From the NCBI RefSeq assembly GCF_003060865.1, contig NZ_CP028918.1, positions 1,352,001-1,416,000 on the forward strand: 64,000 nucleotides of DNA. Direction: 5' to 3'. The position numbers were made by a program, and so were the translations under genes. Origin of the DNA: Gemmobacter aquarius. GTDB taxonomy: Bacteria > Pseudomonadota > Alphaproteobacteria > Rhodobacterales > Rhodobacteraceae. Positions 25,981 to 37,931 of the stretch are shown piece by piece (within the stretch, counting starts at the first letter, position 1; the number at the start of each line of letters is the position of its first letter). The notes beneath the pieces are model-generated. The model made no database searches, was not told where the DNA came from, and saw only the letters and a program-made list of their open reading frames with translations.

Positions 25981-28185
25981 ATGACACATGCGATCGACCT
26001 GAAAGAATTCCGTCCGGATTTCAGGCCGGCGGGCGATGGCAAGCGGTCTGGTCCGCCGAGCTTGCGGCTTGTCCAGCCCTTGGCGCCCGTCCCTGCCGTG
26101 CCGGTTCTGCCGACGGCGGCGGAGCCTGACGTTTCCGATGCCGGACCAGCGGTGGCGGCGTTGCCCGTCACCAAGGCGGCGAGGCGGGCGCGGGTCGAGG
26201 CGTTCGTGAACGGGTTGCCGTTCCTTGTGCTGATCGTCGTCTCGGTTGCGGGGTTTGGCGCGATCCTGCAGCTTGCGGTGCAGGACCATAGGCTGCGGGC
26301 GTTGCGGTTGCAGGACACCGTGGCGATGGCGGGGCTGTGGTTTTGCAGTCTGTGCTACCTGATAAACCGTTACGGCGCATCGCAGCGCAGCCCCGTGGCG
26401 CGAACCGGATTGCAGGCGGCCATGTCGCAGCAGGACGGCGAAGCGCGCGGGGGCAGGCATGTGACGGTATTGGTGCCGTCTTATTGCGAGGAGCCGCGCG
26501 TCATCCGGATGACGGTGCTTTCGGCGGCGCTGGCGGTCTATCCGGCCCGCAATATCGTGGTGCTGGTCGACGATCCGGTGACCGATACCGTTTCGGTGGC
26601 GCGCAGTCTGGAAGCGGTCGACGGGGTCAGACGCGATCTTGCCGTGCCGGTCGAGCGGATGCGGGACCAACAGCGCGCCTTTGCCTTGCGCCGCCGGTCG
26701 GGACTGTTCGATCCGGCGCGGGAAGCGGACCTGCTGTCGCGCAATTTCCATTGGCTGGCCGATTGGCTGGACCGTTACGGGCAAGCGTTTCTGGCCGGAG
26801 GGCAGCCCGCCTTTGCCCATATCGACCGCTATTTCATGGATGCGATCCTGTGGCCGCTTGTCGGCCATTACCGCAAGCGCGCCGAGGCGGCCACGTCCTT
26901 GCGGTCGGCCGGTGCGATAGAGGCGGCCTATGCCGATGTGTCTGTGGCCTTTTGCACCGACATCACGACCTTTCAGCGCAAGCAATTCGCCAACCTGTCG
27001 CATGCCGCGAACAAGGCGATGAACCTGAACGCCTATATCGCGTTGATGGGCGGCAGGTATCGCAAACGCTCGCAATCGGGGCGCGGGTATTTGCGGGCGG
27101 AAACGGGGCGCAGGGCCGATCTGGCCGTGCGGCGGCCCGACTACATCCTGACGCTGGACGCCGACAGCGTGATCAAGCCGGAGTACCTGCGCAATCTGGC
27201 GGCGGTGCTGGAACAGGACGAGACGCTGGGTGTCGTGCAGACCCCGTATCTGAGCTTTCCCGACAGCACGACCTGCGTCGAGCGCTATGCCGGAGCGACG
27301 ACGGATATCCAGTATCTGGTGCATCAGGGCAGCAGCCATTTCAAGGCGGGCTTCTGGGTCGGGGCGAATGCGCTGATCCGGTTCGAGGCGCTGAAGGCCA
27401 TCGAAACCGTCGATGTGCAGAATGGGATGCCGGTGCCGGTGTTCATTCAGGATCGGACGGTGATCGAGGACACGGGGTCGACGATCGACCTTTTGGCCAA
27501 GGGATGGGGCGTGTCGAACTATTATGCCGCTTTGGCGCGCAGTGCCACACCTGCGGATTTCGGGGCGCTGTGCATCCAGCGCAAGCGGTGGTGCAATGGC
27601 GGGCTGATCATTCTGGGGTCGCTGCTGCGGGCGATGTGGATCGCTCCGCGGGGCAGTTTCGGGCTGCTGGGGTTCGTGCTGCGGCTGCATTATCTGGTGT
27701 CGCCGGTGGTGGGGAACATCTGTCTGTTTGTGCTGATGGTCAATTCGCGCCCGAGCCTGTCCTTCCTGTTTGCCATGGCCTTGGCGGTGTTGCCCTACTT
27801 TTTGCTCTACGGGCTGGATTTACGGCGGCTGGGCTATCGCTTCGGTGATCTGGTGGCGGTTTCGGCGCTGAACCTGTTGCTGTTGCCGGTGGCCTTTGCC
27901 GGAATTCTGGAAAGTCTCGTGCAACTTGTGACGGGGCGTAAGACCAGCTTTGCGCGGACGCCGAAGGTCGAGGGGCGGACGGTGGTTCCTGTGTTCTATT
28001 TCCTGTTCTACGGGGCGACGCTGGGGTTCATGGGATGGATTGCCGCGGCTTCGGTGGCGACGGGAAATCTTTGGGCGGCCGTCAGCCCTGCGGCCAACGC
28101 CTGTCTGATCCTGTACGGGCTGGTGCGCTACATCGGATTGCGGAATGTTCTGGCCGATTGCATGGCAGGGTTCCGGCGGGGCTAG
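25981..28185 (+). CDS. CESA-like family 2 glycosyltransferase, membrane processive type
   Basis: Inner-membrane glycosyltransferase of 734 residues, probably making a beta-linked polysaccharide. Two transmembrane helices lie near residues 75-125. The GT-A domain follows with VLVDDPVTD, the DxD motif LTLDADSVIK, the acceptor-site EDTGST and QRKRWCNGG, a form of the QxxRW product-binding motif. Four or five more helices follow from about 565. A long insertion at about 205-360 separates the first Asp from the DxD motif. No BcsB, BcsC, PilZ or c-di-GMP domain is adjacent, so this is not a standard cellulose operon. The start is the ATG at 25981 rather than an upstream TTG. Confidence 0.8.
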   Translation: MTHAIDLKEFRPDFRPAGDGKRSGPPSLRLVQPLAPVPAVPVLPTAAEPDVSDAGPAVAALPVTKAARRARVEAFVNGLPFLVLIVVSVAGFGAILQLAVQDHRLRALRLQDTVAMAGLWFCSLCYLINRYGASQRSPVARTGLQAAMSQQDGEARGGRHVTVLVPSYCEEPRVIRMTVLSAALAVYPARNIVVLVDDPVTDTVSVARSLEAVDGVRRDLAVPVERMRDQQRAFALRRRSGLFDPAREADLLSRNFHWLADWLDRYGQAFLAGGQPAFAHIDRYFMDAILWPLVGHYRKRAEAATSLRSAGAIEAAYADVSVAFCTDITTFQRKQFANLSHAANKAMNLNAYIALMGGRYRKRSQSGRGYLRAETGRRADLAVRRPDYILTLDADSVIKPEYLRNLAAVLEQDETLGVVQTPYLSFPDSTTCVERYAGATTDIQYLVHQGSSHFKAGFWVGANALIRFEALKAIETVDVQNGMPVPVFIQDRTVIEDTGSTIDLLAKGWGVSNYYAALARSATPADFGALCIQRKRWCNGGLIILGSLLRAMWIAPRGSFGLLGFVLRLHYLVSPVVGNICLFVLMVNSRPSLSFLFAMALAVLPYFLLYGLDLRRLGYRFGDLVAVSALNLLLLPVAFAGILESLVQLVTGRKTSFARTPKVEGRTVVPVFYFLFYGATLGFMGWIAAASVATGNLWAAVSPAANACLILYGLVRYIGLRNVLADCMAGFRRG

Positions 28186-28367
28186 GCCGCGCCGCGCCCT
28201 GATCGGGCTGCGTCCATGATCGGGCGCGGTGACTGGATGCACGCGATAACGGGTCCTGTACGGGCGGTTTCCTGCGACGAAGGGACAACAACGTGCAGGT
28301 ATCCGGACGATAGCGGAGCTGGTTTCTGCGCTTCCAGTGTTCTGATCCGTCGGGCAATGCTGCGCAT
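28182..28367 (-). CDS. Possible small protein of unknown function
   Basis: A 61-residue frame starting MRSIARRIRTLEAQ, a pattern reminiscent of small helical proteins, overlapping the glycosyltransferase stop by 4 bp on the other strand. No recognisable ribosome site. It may equally be non-coding. Confidence 0.2.
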   Translation of the reverse strand: MRSIARRIRTLEAQKPAPLSSGYLHVVVPSSQETARTGPVIACIQSPRPIMDAARSGRGAA

Positions 28368-28774
28368 AATTGTTATAGTGTAACATAAATGCCACGGAGC
28401 CATCAGGCAGCTCGCGCCAGGCAAGTAGACCCTGGCGAGGACGCCTTGGGTGTTTGCAAGCAGGTTTCGACAGTTCTGACGGTTCGGCAGAGGGATGTTG
28501 GTTGGACCACGGGAAACAGGGAGCGCAGGCCTGCTCGATGGTTTCGATGTATTGGTCGAGCCATTCATGCCTGACGGTGCGGTTGTAGTGCTTGATATAG
28601 GCGTTCTGCTGGGGCTGGCCGGGAAAATTCTACTCATGCAGCCCGTTACTTCCGGTGGGGATTACCGAATGCCTGACGGGTCGGGTCAAGGATGACGATG
28701 GGGTGGGTTTGGAATCCGACGGTGCCTTGGACGCCGCGCGGTTGGAGACTGGCGGGATCGGCCTGCGTCTTGTC
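28368..28774. other. Degenerate intergenic region
   Basis: No intact gene. It contains the IS3-type transposase fragment listed separately; the rest is not recognisable. Confidence 0.4.
28528..28629 (-). pseudogene. IS3-family transposase fragment
   Basis: Reads NFPGQPQQNAYIKHYNRTVR then HEWLDQYIETIEQA, the conserved segment around the third catalytic acidic residue of IS3-family DDE transposases. That residue is normally a Glu within NAYIERYN; here the position reads Lys. The frame is stopped directly upstream and homology ends after about 34 codons, with no terminal inverted repeats seen. A dead remnant. Confidence 0.6.
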
Positions 28775-29836
28775 CTAGGGTGCCGCTTGCGAGAAGACGG
28801 GGGTGAAGCTTGCGGGGGCGAGCGATCCTTCCGCACCGATGCCGGTGATCGTGGTGGCATCGACGACCCTGATCGCCGGTCCGGCGTGCAGGATGGTCAA
28901 AGTGCCTTCGAGCGAGCGCACTGCCATTTCGATCGACAGTTTTCCCTGGAGGGCTGCAAAATCGGTCGGTGCGGCAAGGATGCGTCCGCGCTTGATGCCG
29001 CGGTATACGGCGTGGCTCATATAGGTCGACACCACCTTGATCCTGTCCGACAGGCCGCGGGCGCGCAGGATGGATACGGCGGCCTCGGCCATGGGCCCGC
29101 TGCCGATCAGGTAGTCGACGTCGGGCATTTCGTCGAGCAGGTCTTCGACCAGCAAGACCTGCTGTTCGAGGCCGGTATCGCCAAACCGCGTGGCCACGAT
29201 CCGGGCGGAACTATTGGCGATCTCGGCCCTGAAGCCTTCTTCGACGAAACTGACCCATCCGGCCCCGTTTGGCCCGGGAAACCATGCGACGCGGACAGGC
29301 GCGCTGCCCTTTGGGTGGCGGGCCGAGATGACCCGTCCTGCGGCGGCGCCCATCTCGCGCCATGGCACGCTGGCCTTGGCGGTGATGCCGGTATCGTCGA
29401 TGTCGTTGACCGCCGCGATCACCGGTTTCATCCGGGCGATTTCGGCGACCGCAGGGGTAAGCCCGTCATAGGAGACGGCACCGAGGATGACGGCATCGAA
29501 TTCCGCCGCAGCGCAGCCCTGCAATTGTTCGATCTGGCGGGCGAGGTTGGGGTAGCCGCCTGCTTCGAACACGTCGAAGGCGACGCCGAGTTTGCGCGCC
29601 TCTTCTGCCATGCCGAAATTCACGCTGAGCCAATAGGCATCCTTGAGGTGCGGATAAAGCACGCACAGGCGCCACGGGCGCGAGGCATGGTCGAGCGGGA
29701 TGTAATCGATGGGGCGGCCTGCGCTGGTGTCATCGAAGGGCAGGATGCGTTCCTGAAGGGGCCATGTCTCTTGCGCCGAGACGGGCAGGGCGATGGCCAT
29801 AAAGCAGGCCAGCATCGCAGCCAGCGGCGTGGCCAT
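28775..29836 (-). CDS. torT: TorT, periplasmic TMAO-binding component of the TorTSR system
   Basis: Periplasmic-binding-protein-like sensor subunit of 353 residues. The signal peptide ends near residue 22 (ALPVSAQET). The mature part has the type I binding-protein layout: LCVLYPHLKDAYWLSVNFGM at the start, ILGAVSYDGLTPAV mid first lobe, and WFPGPNGAGWVSFVEEGF in the second lobe. In the known system TorT binds TMAO and signals through the TorS periplasmic domain. It is divergent from torS, about 76 bp apart. The assignment rests on both sequence pattern and the torS/torR neighbours. Confidence 0.85.
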   Translation of the reverse strand: MATPLAAMLACFMAIALPVSAQETWPLQERILPFDDTSAGRPIDYIPLDHASRPWRLCVLYPHLKDAYWLSVNFGMAEEARKLGVAFDVFEAGGYPNLARQIEQLQGCAAAEFDAVILGAVSYDGLTPAVAEIARMKPVIAAVNDIDDTGITAKASVPWREMGAAAGRVISARHPKGSAPVRVAWFPGPNGAGWVSFVEEGFRAEIANSSARIVATRFGDTGLEQQVLLVEDLLDEMPDVDYLIGSGPMAEAAVSILRARGLSDRIKVVSTYMSHAVYRGIKRGRILAAPTDFAALQGKLSIEMAVRSLEGTLTILHAGPAIRVVDATTITGIGAEGSLAPASFTPVFSQAAP

Positions 29837-29912
29837 CAACGGGCGTTCCAAAGTGCCTGCATTCGATGCTAGCCTTTCCCTGCGCCTGCACACGGCGCGC
29901 CGGAGGCAAGCT

Positions 29913-32738
29913 TTGCGGAACTTCGTCAACAAGTCCAGTCTCGGCAAAAGGCTGATGTTTGCAGTCCTTGTGATCGCGGGTCTGCCGGCGGCGACCGGCA
30001 TTCTGGGCTGGTTCGAATTGCAGGACGTGGCGCGGAACCAGACACGGGTGGTGACCGAGGCCATTCCCGCCATTTCCGAAGTGCGCGGCGTGGCCGAGGA
30101 GACCAGCCGCGTCGTGGCCGTGGCGCCGGAACTTGCTGCCGTGACGGATGAAATCCAGCGGTCCGAGCGGGCAGATTATCTGATGAAGCAGGTCGATGCC
30201 TTGCACGACCGGCTCGAGCGCACCCCGCGCAGCCCCGCCCCGACCGAGGCTTTGGCCGCCGAAGCGGTGATGCGTCAGGCCATCGTCTCGCTCGACGGGC
30301 TTGTGCGCCAACGCATACGGGTCACGGCGCAGCGGGATGCCGCTTTGGCGCGCGGGCTGGATGCCACGGTCGAATTGACGGGCATTGCCGATACGCTGGT
30401 GGCCAATGCCGAGATGGGGACAGCAGCCGTCATCTCGAACCTTTACGACCTCGAGACGGAATCGCCCGGCGACCGTCAGGCGCGGTTTGCCGCTTTGGAC
30501 CGGCTGATCGAGGTCGATCTGTTCCAGCTTGGCCTGATGTTCGAGATGCGCGCCCATGCTTCGGAAATCGGGCTGCTTTTGAACCGTATCGTCGCGGCGG
30601 GGGCGCAGTCGGACCTTGCGGGGTTGCGCGCCGATCTGGACGGGCGGGTGCGGATCGTCACGCGCCGCATCCTTGCCGTGAACGATCCGCGACGGGCCGA
30701 GCGTGCCTTGGAGCTTTTGCGGGCTGTCAACTCTGGCGGGGCGGGCCCGCCCGATACGGGGGGCTGTTCGAGTTGACGGCGCAGACGCTCGATCTGACTG
30801 CCCGCATCGCCGGGGCGGAAAAGCAGGTCCGGCTTGCGGCACTTGCACTGGAACGCAGTGCTGCGGCACTTGCCGACCGGATCGAGGCCCGCGCGGTCGA
30901 GGCGGGCCGGTCAGCCGAGCAGGCGATCCGCGCGACCCAGCAGCTTTATGCGGCGTCGTCGCTTCTGGCCTTGCTCATCTCGCTTGGGATCCTTTGGTAT
31001 TATGTGCGTGGCAATATCATCCGGCGGCTGAACGCGCTTTCCGCCACGATGACCCGGCTTGCGGCCGGAAATCTGGGCGCGGCGGTTGCGCCGTCGGGCA
31101 GCGACGAGATTGCGGGTATGGAAGCGGCGGTCGAGGTGTTCCGCCGTCAGGCCATCGCCAACCGCGATTACGAGGCCGAGCGCGAACGCAATCTGGCCGA
31201 GTTGCAGACCCATCGCAGCGACCTGCAACGGTTGGTGGCCGAACAGACCGAACAATTGCGCGGCGAGGTTGCGGCACATGATGCCGCCCGCGACCGCGCC
31301 GAGGCGGCGGACAGGGCCAAATCGGAATTCCTTGCCATGATGAGCCACGAGATCCGCACCGCGATGAACGGGGTGCTGGGCATGTTGCGCAGCCTCGCGC
31401 GGGGCAATCTGACCGAGAAGCAGGGAAAGCAGCTTGATGCGGCGCTGGGTTCCGGAAAGGGGTTGATGGGGCTGCTGAACAGCATTCTCGACTATTCCAA
31501 GCTCGACAGCGGCAATGGAGAAGCCGAGGCGGTTGCCTTTCGGCTGGAAGATGCGATGCGCGATATCGCGCTTTTGATGATGCCGGTGGCCGAGGAAAAG
31601 GGGCTGCACCTGCGCCTCGTCCTGCCCGAAACAGGGCAGCCACAATTGGAGGGGGATCTGGACAAGCTGCGGCAGGTTCTTTTCAACCTTGTCTCGAATG
31701 CGGTGAAGTTCACCGAAACCGGCGGGGTGACCTTGCGGGTCGAGGCCGTGGGGAGCGGGGCGTCGCCGCGCTTTGCCTTTTCGGTCGAGGATAGCGGTTG
31801 CGGGATCGCGCCGGATGCTCTGGACCGGATTTTCGCGCCGTTCCAGCAGGAAAGCATCCGCACTGCCCGCACCTATGGCGGCACCGGGCTTGGGCTGACC
31901 ATCTCGCGCAGGTTGGCCGAGGTGATGGGGGGCACGCTCGAGGCGCGGTCGGCAACCGGACAGGGGGCGGTCTTTACGCTGACCGTGCCCTTGGCGGTGT
32001 CGCAGGCGCATGAGGCGGAAGCTGCCGCAGGGGTGGAACCCGCCGCGCGGCGGTTGCGGGTGCTGGTCGTGGAAGACCACCCCGTGAACCAGCATGTTGC
32101 CGAAGCCTATCTCGACGCACTCGGACATGACTGGCTGACCGTCGCGACCGGCGAGGAGGCGGTCGACCTGTGCGCCAGCCAACACTTCGATGCGGTCCTG
32201 ATGGATGTCAGCCTGCCGGGAATTTCGGGCATCGAAGCCACGCAGCGCATAAGGGCGATCGACCGCGCCCATGTTCCGGTCATCGGCATTTCGGCGCATG
32301 TCCAACCCGACGACATGGCGGCCTGTCTTGCTGCCGGGATGGACGAGATCGTGGCCAAACCCGTCTCGCCCGAAAGTCTGGCTGCCAGCCTGAACCGGCT
32401 ATGCCCGCCGCTGATCGACGGGGCTGTGCTGACGACGCTGGCCGATCTTGGCCCTGCGCGGACGCGTGATCTTCTGGCGCTGATGCTTGATCTTTTGCCG
32501 GTCGAGACCGCAGCGGTCATCGCTGCTGCCCGCGCCGGTGATCTGGCGGTCATGGCGCGGCGTGCCCATCAGTTGAAAGGAGCGGTCGGCAATTTCGATT
32601 TCCCCGATCTGGTTCAAACCCTTGACCGGCTTGCAGGCAAGAAAGCCCCGACGGAACCCGAGATCGTCGCCCTGTCGGGCCTTGCCTTCACAGCCGAGCA
32701 CCGGTTGCGAACTGCTCTGGCAGTCCTGTCGGACGCTG

Positions 32739-32758
<20 letters not shown>
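29913..32758 (+). pseudogene. torS: torS hybrid sensor kinase, frame broken by one missing G (probably a sequence error)
   Basis: Sensor of TorT-bound TMAO; would be about 948 residues if repaired. The N-terminal part (29913-30776) has a transmembrane helix and the periplasmic helical domain. The second part (from 30773) has a transmembrane helix, HAMP, H-box FLAMMSHEIRTAMNG (Ala replaces the usual Pro), N-box, GTGLGL G-box, a receiver (VLMDVSLPG) and an HPt domain (ARRAHQLKGAVG). This is the complete phosphorelay layout. Frames change in the six-G run at 30758-30763: seven G would read TGGLFELTAQ without interruption. The start is TTG at 29913, supported by GGAGG at 29902; upstream ATGs would overlap torT. 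The end overlaps convergent torR by 20 bp. Confidence 0.82.
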
Positions 32759-34572
<1,814 letters not shown>

Positions 34573-34593
34573 CCGCCCACCTGTGACCTTTAG

Positions 34594-34650
34594 GGCCGCT
34601 CCGTTTTGGCGCGGCCTTTCCTTACCCGCCGTCCGGCCCGCGCCGGACGG
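34594..34650 (+). terminator. Two hairpins between binding-protein and ATPase genes
   Basis: GGCCGC/GCGGCC (34594-34616) followed by CTTTCC, then CCGTCCGG/CCGGACGG (34629-34650). Such structures often stabilise the upstream binding-protein mRNA and lower read-through to the ATPase. Confidence 0.55.
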
Positions 34651-34671
34651 TGCCTTACCGGAGTCGAGCCC

Positions 34672-35694
34672 GTGTCCGATCGTGATCCCGTCATCTCTTG
34701 CCACAACCTTTGGAAGGTGTTCGGCACGGGCCGCCTGCCAGCCCTATCGCCCGCCACCTCGGCCGAAGAGTTGCGCGCCAGCGGCCATATCACGGCCGTG
34801 CGCGATGTCTCGCTGACCATCGAACGCGGCGAGATGCTGGTGGTGATGGGCTTGTCGGGTTCGGGCAAATCCACCCTTGTGCGGTGCCTTGCCCGGCTGA
34901 TCGATGCGACCAGCGGCCGTGTCATGGTCGAAGGCCGCGATATCGGCGCGATGACCGAGGCCGAATTGATCGACCTGCGCCGCCGAAAGATGGGGATGGT
35001 GTTCCAGAGTTTCGGCCTGCTGCCCCACCGCACCGCGCTGGAGAACGTGGCCTTTCCGCTGGAAATGCGCGGACAGGACCGTGCGTCGCGCATTGCCCGC
35101 GCCACCGAGATGCTGTCGCTGGTCGGCTTGCAGGGGCGCGAGTCCTATTTCCCGCGCGAACTTTCGGGCGGCCAGCAACAGCGCGTCGGCATCGCCCGCT
35201 CGCTTGCCGTGGAGCCGGACATCTGGTTTCTCGACGAACCCTTTTCGGCGCTCGACCCGCTGATCCGGCGCGAGATGCAGGATGAATTCCTGCGCCTGAA
35301 AGCCATGGTCGCCAAGACCATCGTCTTCATCACGCATGACTTCGACGAGGCGATCCGTCTGGCCGACCGCATCGCCATCATGAAGGACGGCATGGTCGAA
35401 CAATGCGACACGCCCGAACGCATCGTCATGGCGCCGGCCACCGAATACGTGGCCAAGTTCACCTCGGCCATCGACCGCGCCCGCGTGGTGCGGGCCGGAG
35501 CACTTGCCCGCCCCGTGCAAGGCCGCGCGGTCGAAGGCGCAGCCCTGTCGGGGCATTCCACGTTGCACGAGATCGCCCGCCTTATCGTCTGCGACCCGCG
35601 CGACCATGTGCCGGTCGCCGCCGCCGATGGGGGCCTGATGGGATTGATGGACCGCAACGAGGCGCTCGACATCCTGCTGGGACCGGCCGCATGA
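34672..35694 (+). CDS. ATP-binding protein of the quaternary-amine/TMAO-type ABC transporter
   Basis: Cytoplasmic ATPase of 340 residues (ProV/OpuAA group). Walker A is GLSGSGKST near residue 61, the Q-loop VFQSFGLLP near 108, signature LSGGQQQRVGIARSL near 163, Walker B IWFLDEPFSALD near 185 and the H-loop ITHDFDEA near 222. A long N-terminal insertion before Walker A (SATSAEELRASG-like) and a degenerate CBS-like tail, both usual in betaine-type ATPases, are present. Start is GTG at 34672. The stop overlaps the permease start as ATGA. Confidence 0.88.
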   Translation: MSDRDPVISCHNLWKVFGTGRLPALSPATSAEELRASGHITAVRDVSLTIERGEMLVVMGLSGSGKSTLVRCLARLIDATSGRVMVEGRDIGAMTEAELIDLRRRKMGMVFQSFGLLPHRTALENVAFPLEMRGQDRASRIARATEMLSLVGLQGRESYFPRELSGGQQQRVGIARSLAVEPDIWFLDEPFSALDPLIRREMQDEFLRLKAMVAKTIVFITHDFDEAIRLADRIAIMKDGMVEQCDTPERIVMAPATEYVAKFTSAIDRARVVRAGALARPVQGRAVEGAALSGHSTLHEIARLIVCDPRDHVPVAAADGGLMGLMDRNEALDILLGPAA

Positions 35695-37655
35695 CCGTGG
35701 CCACCCTGCGCCCTGCGTCTTTCACCTTTGATCAGCGCCGCACCGCGCAGGCGCTTTTGCTGTTTGCAGCCGTGCTGACGGTTGGCCGGAATGTGCTGCC
35801 CGACGCCCTTGTCCGTCTGCCGGAATGGATGGTCATTCCCTTCGCGCATTGGATCAACACGGTCTTTGCCTTTGCCCGCGACGACCTTGGCCTGATGTCT
35901 TTGACCCGCGCCTTTTCCGAGGTGGTGGAATTCTGCCTCGATGTCACGGCCAACCTGCTTTACGGCAAGGCCCGCTGGCCCCGCCTTGGCCCGATCCCGT
36001 GGGTCGTGGTTGCGGGTACCGCCGCAGTCGTGGGCCACGCCTTGGGCGGCAGGCGGCTTGCCATCCTCGCAGGGGGTACCTTTGTGTGGATCGCGCTTAT
36101 GGGCCAATGGCAATGGGCGATGGAGACGCTTTCGGTCATCGTGGTCGCGGCGCCGTTTTCAGTCCTGCTGGGCCTTGCGCTTGGCACGCTGGCATGGCGG
36201 TTCCGCATGGCCGAGCGCATCCTGAATCCCGCCCTGAACATCGCGCAATCGCTGCCGCATTTCGCCTATATGATTCCGGTCGTGGTTTTCATCGGGGTCG
36301 GGCCGAAGGCAGGCGCCATCGTCACCATCATCTTTTCGGTCCCGCCGATGATCCGGCTGACCTTGCTTGGTCTGCGGGGCGTTCCGTCCGAAATCATCGA
36401 AAGCGGCAAGATGTCGGGGGCGACGCGCTGGCAGCTTATGACCCGCGTGCGCCTGCCTGCCGCGCGCACCGAACTGCTGATCGGAGTCAACCAGGTCATC
36501 ATGCAAAGCCTTGCCATGGTGGTGCTCGCCTCGTTCATCGGCATGCCCGGACTGGGGCAAAAGCTGTTGCAGCTGTTGCAGGCGCTGAAGATCGGTCTTT
36601 CGGTCGAGATCGGGCTGACCATCGTGCTGCTTGCCATATTGCTCGACCGGATGACCAAGGCCTGGGCTTACCGCCAACCCGTCCACCCTGCGGCGGGCGC
36701 GTCATGGGCCAAGCGTCACCCGCATCTGCTGGCATGGCTGGTGCTGACTGCGGCCGGTTTCGCGCTGGCCAGCTTGCATCCCTATTTCGTCGAGGTCGAA
36801 CGCAAACAGGCGCTCAGCCTTGCCGGTCCGGTGGATGCGGGCGTGGACATGCTGCTGACCGTGGTGGCCCCCGTTGCCGACTGGCTGCGCTGGTTCCTGA
36901 TCACATGGGTGCTGATCCCGCTGCGCGACGCCTTTTTGTGGCTGCCCACCACCGCTGTCCTCGTCTTCGTCGCGGCCATTGGCTGGCGGGTGGGAGGGCG
37001 GCGATCGGCGCTGGTCTGTCTTGGGTTCATCCTGCCCATCGCGCTGTCGGGCTGGTGGGACCGGGCCATGATCACGATCTACATGGTCACGGTCTCGGTC
37101 GTCCTTGCGCTGCTGATCGGCGTGCCGCTGGGGCTTTATGCCGCTGCACGCCCCAAACGGGCGGCGCGTGCGCTGCTGTTCTGCGATACGTTGCAGACCT
37201 TTCCAAGCTTCATCTATCTGATCCCCGTCATCATGCTTTTCGGCGTGAACGATGTCGCGGTGATCGCCGCCGTGGTGGTCTTTGCCACGGTCCCTATCCT
37301 GCGCTACACCATCGAAGGGCTGCGCAACGTGCCCCCCGAACTGGTCGAGGCCGCCGAGATGTCGGGGGCCAGCCGCGCGCAGATGCTGCGGCATGTGAAG
37401 CTGCCGCTTGCGGTGCCGACGCTGCTGGTCGGGGCGAACCAGTCGATCATGTTCTCGCTTTTCATGGTGATCATCGCGGCCTTCATCGGAACGCAGGATC
37501 TGGGGCAGGAAATGCAACGCGCCCTTTCTTCCGCCGATGTGGGCAAGGGTCTGGTCCTGGGGTTTGCGGTCGCCTTCATCGGCCTTTTGGCGGATCATGT
37601 TCTGCTTACCTGGTCCTGCAAGCGCGTGGCCCTGCTGCGAAGCCAGACATCCTGA
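35691..37655 (+). CDS. Fused double permease of the quaternary-amine/TMAO-type ABC transporter
   Basis: Inner-membrane permease of 654 residues containing two complete transport domains in one chain. The first has the coupling motif IIESGKMSGATRWQLMTRV near residue 236, the second LVEAAEMSGASRAQMLRHV near 548. They are separated by an extra hydrophobic segment around 335-440. Most betaine importers use a single-domain permease that dimerises; the fused form is known for TMAO importers of marine Rhodobacteraceae (TmoV). This supports, but does not prove, TMAO as substrate. Translation is coupled to the ATPase gene. Confidence 0.85.
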   Translation: MTVATLRPASFTFDQRRTAQALLLFAAVLTVGRNVLPDALVRLPEWMVIPFAHWINTVFAFARDDLGLMSLTRAFSEVVEFCLDVTANLLYGKARWPRLGPIPWVVVAGTAAVVGHALGGRRLAILAGGTFVWIALMGQWQWAMETLSVIVVAAPFSVLLGLALGTLAWRFRMAERILNPALNIAQSLPHFAYMIPVVVFIGVGPKAGAIVTIIFSVPPMIRLTLLGLRGVPSEIIESGKMSGATRWQLMTRVRLPAARTELLIGVNQVIMQSLAMVVLASFIGMPGLGQKLLQLLQALKIGLSVEIGLTIVLLAILLDRMTKAWAYRQPVHPAAGASWAKRHPHLLAWLVLTAAGFALASLHPYFVEVERKQALSLAGPVDAGVDMLLTVVAPVADWLRWFLITWVLIPLRDAFLWLPTTAVLVFVAAIGWRVGGRRSALVCLGFILPIALSGWWDRAMITIYMVTVSVVLALLIGVPLGLYAAARPKRAARALLFCDTLQTFPSFIYLIPVIMLFGVNDVAVIAAVVVFATVPILRYTIEGLRNVPPELVEAAEMSGASRAQMLRHVKLPLAVPTLLVGANQSIMFSLFMVIIAAFIGTQDLGQEMQRALSSADVGKGLVLGFAVAFIGLLADHVLLTWSCKRVALLRSQTS

Positions 37656-37701
37656 ACGCCGCGTGCTTGCCCGCCGCGTCACGCCCGGTTCCGAGCCGAA
37701 G

Positions 37702-37863
37702 ATGGCCAAGGACACGGCTTGTACCGAACAGGCGGGCACGTTGATCCGCAACCTGCTGGAAGATGCACGACGCGATATGCCGATACTTGCGCCGCACGAT
37801 CTGGGCGGGGTATCTGACATCGCCGGATCGGGTCTTTCGTTCGACGAGGAACGGCATGCCTGA
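37702..37863 (+). CDS. Possible small protein of unknown function
   Basis: A 53-residue frame (MAKDTACTEQAG to FDEERHA) in the otherwise empty 277-bp gap between the permease and dusA, preceded by GCCGAAG. No family recognised. Could be a gene remnant or non-coding. Confidence 0.25.
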   Translation: MAKDTACTEQAGTLIRNLLEDARRDMPILAPHDLGGVSDIAGSGLSFDEERHA

Positions 37864-37931
37864 CACAGACAAAATGTATAAAAGCGGGCCAGAACTGGTA
37901 AGTACAGGTTCGAGGCGCAAGAGGTTGGACG

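Noticed and set aside
30758..30776. Programmed -1 frameshift in torS
   Set aside because: No slippery heptamer of the usual X XXY YYZ type with downstream structure was evident, and the same G-run lesion occurs in unrelated soxA.
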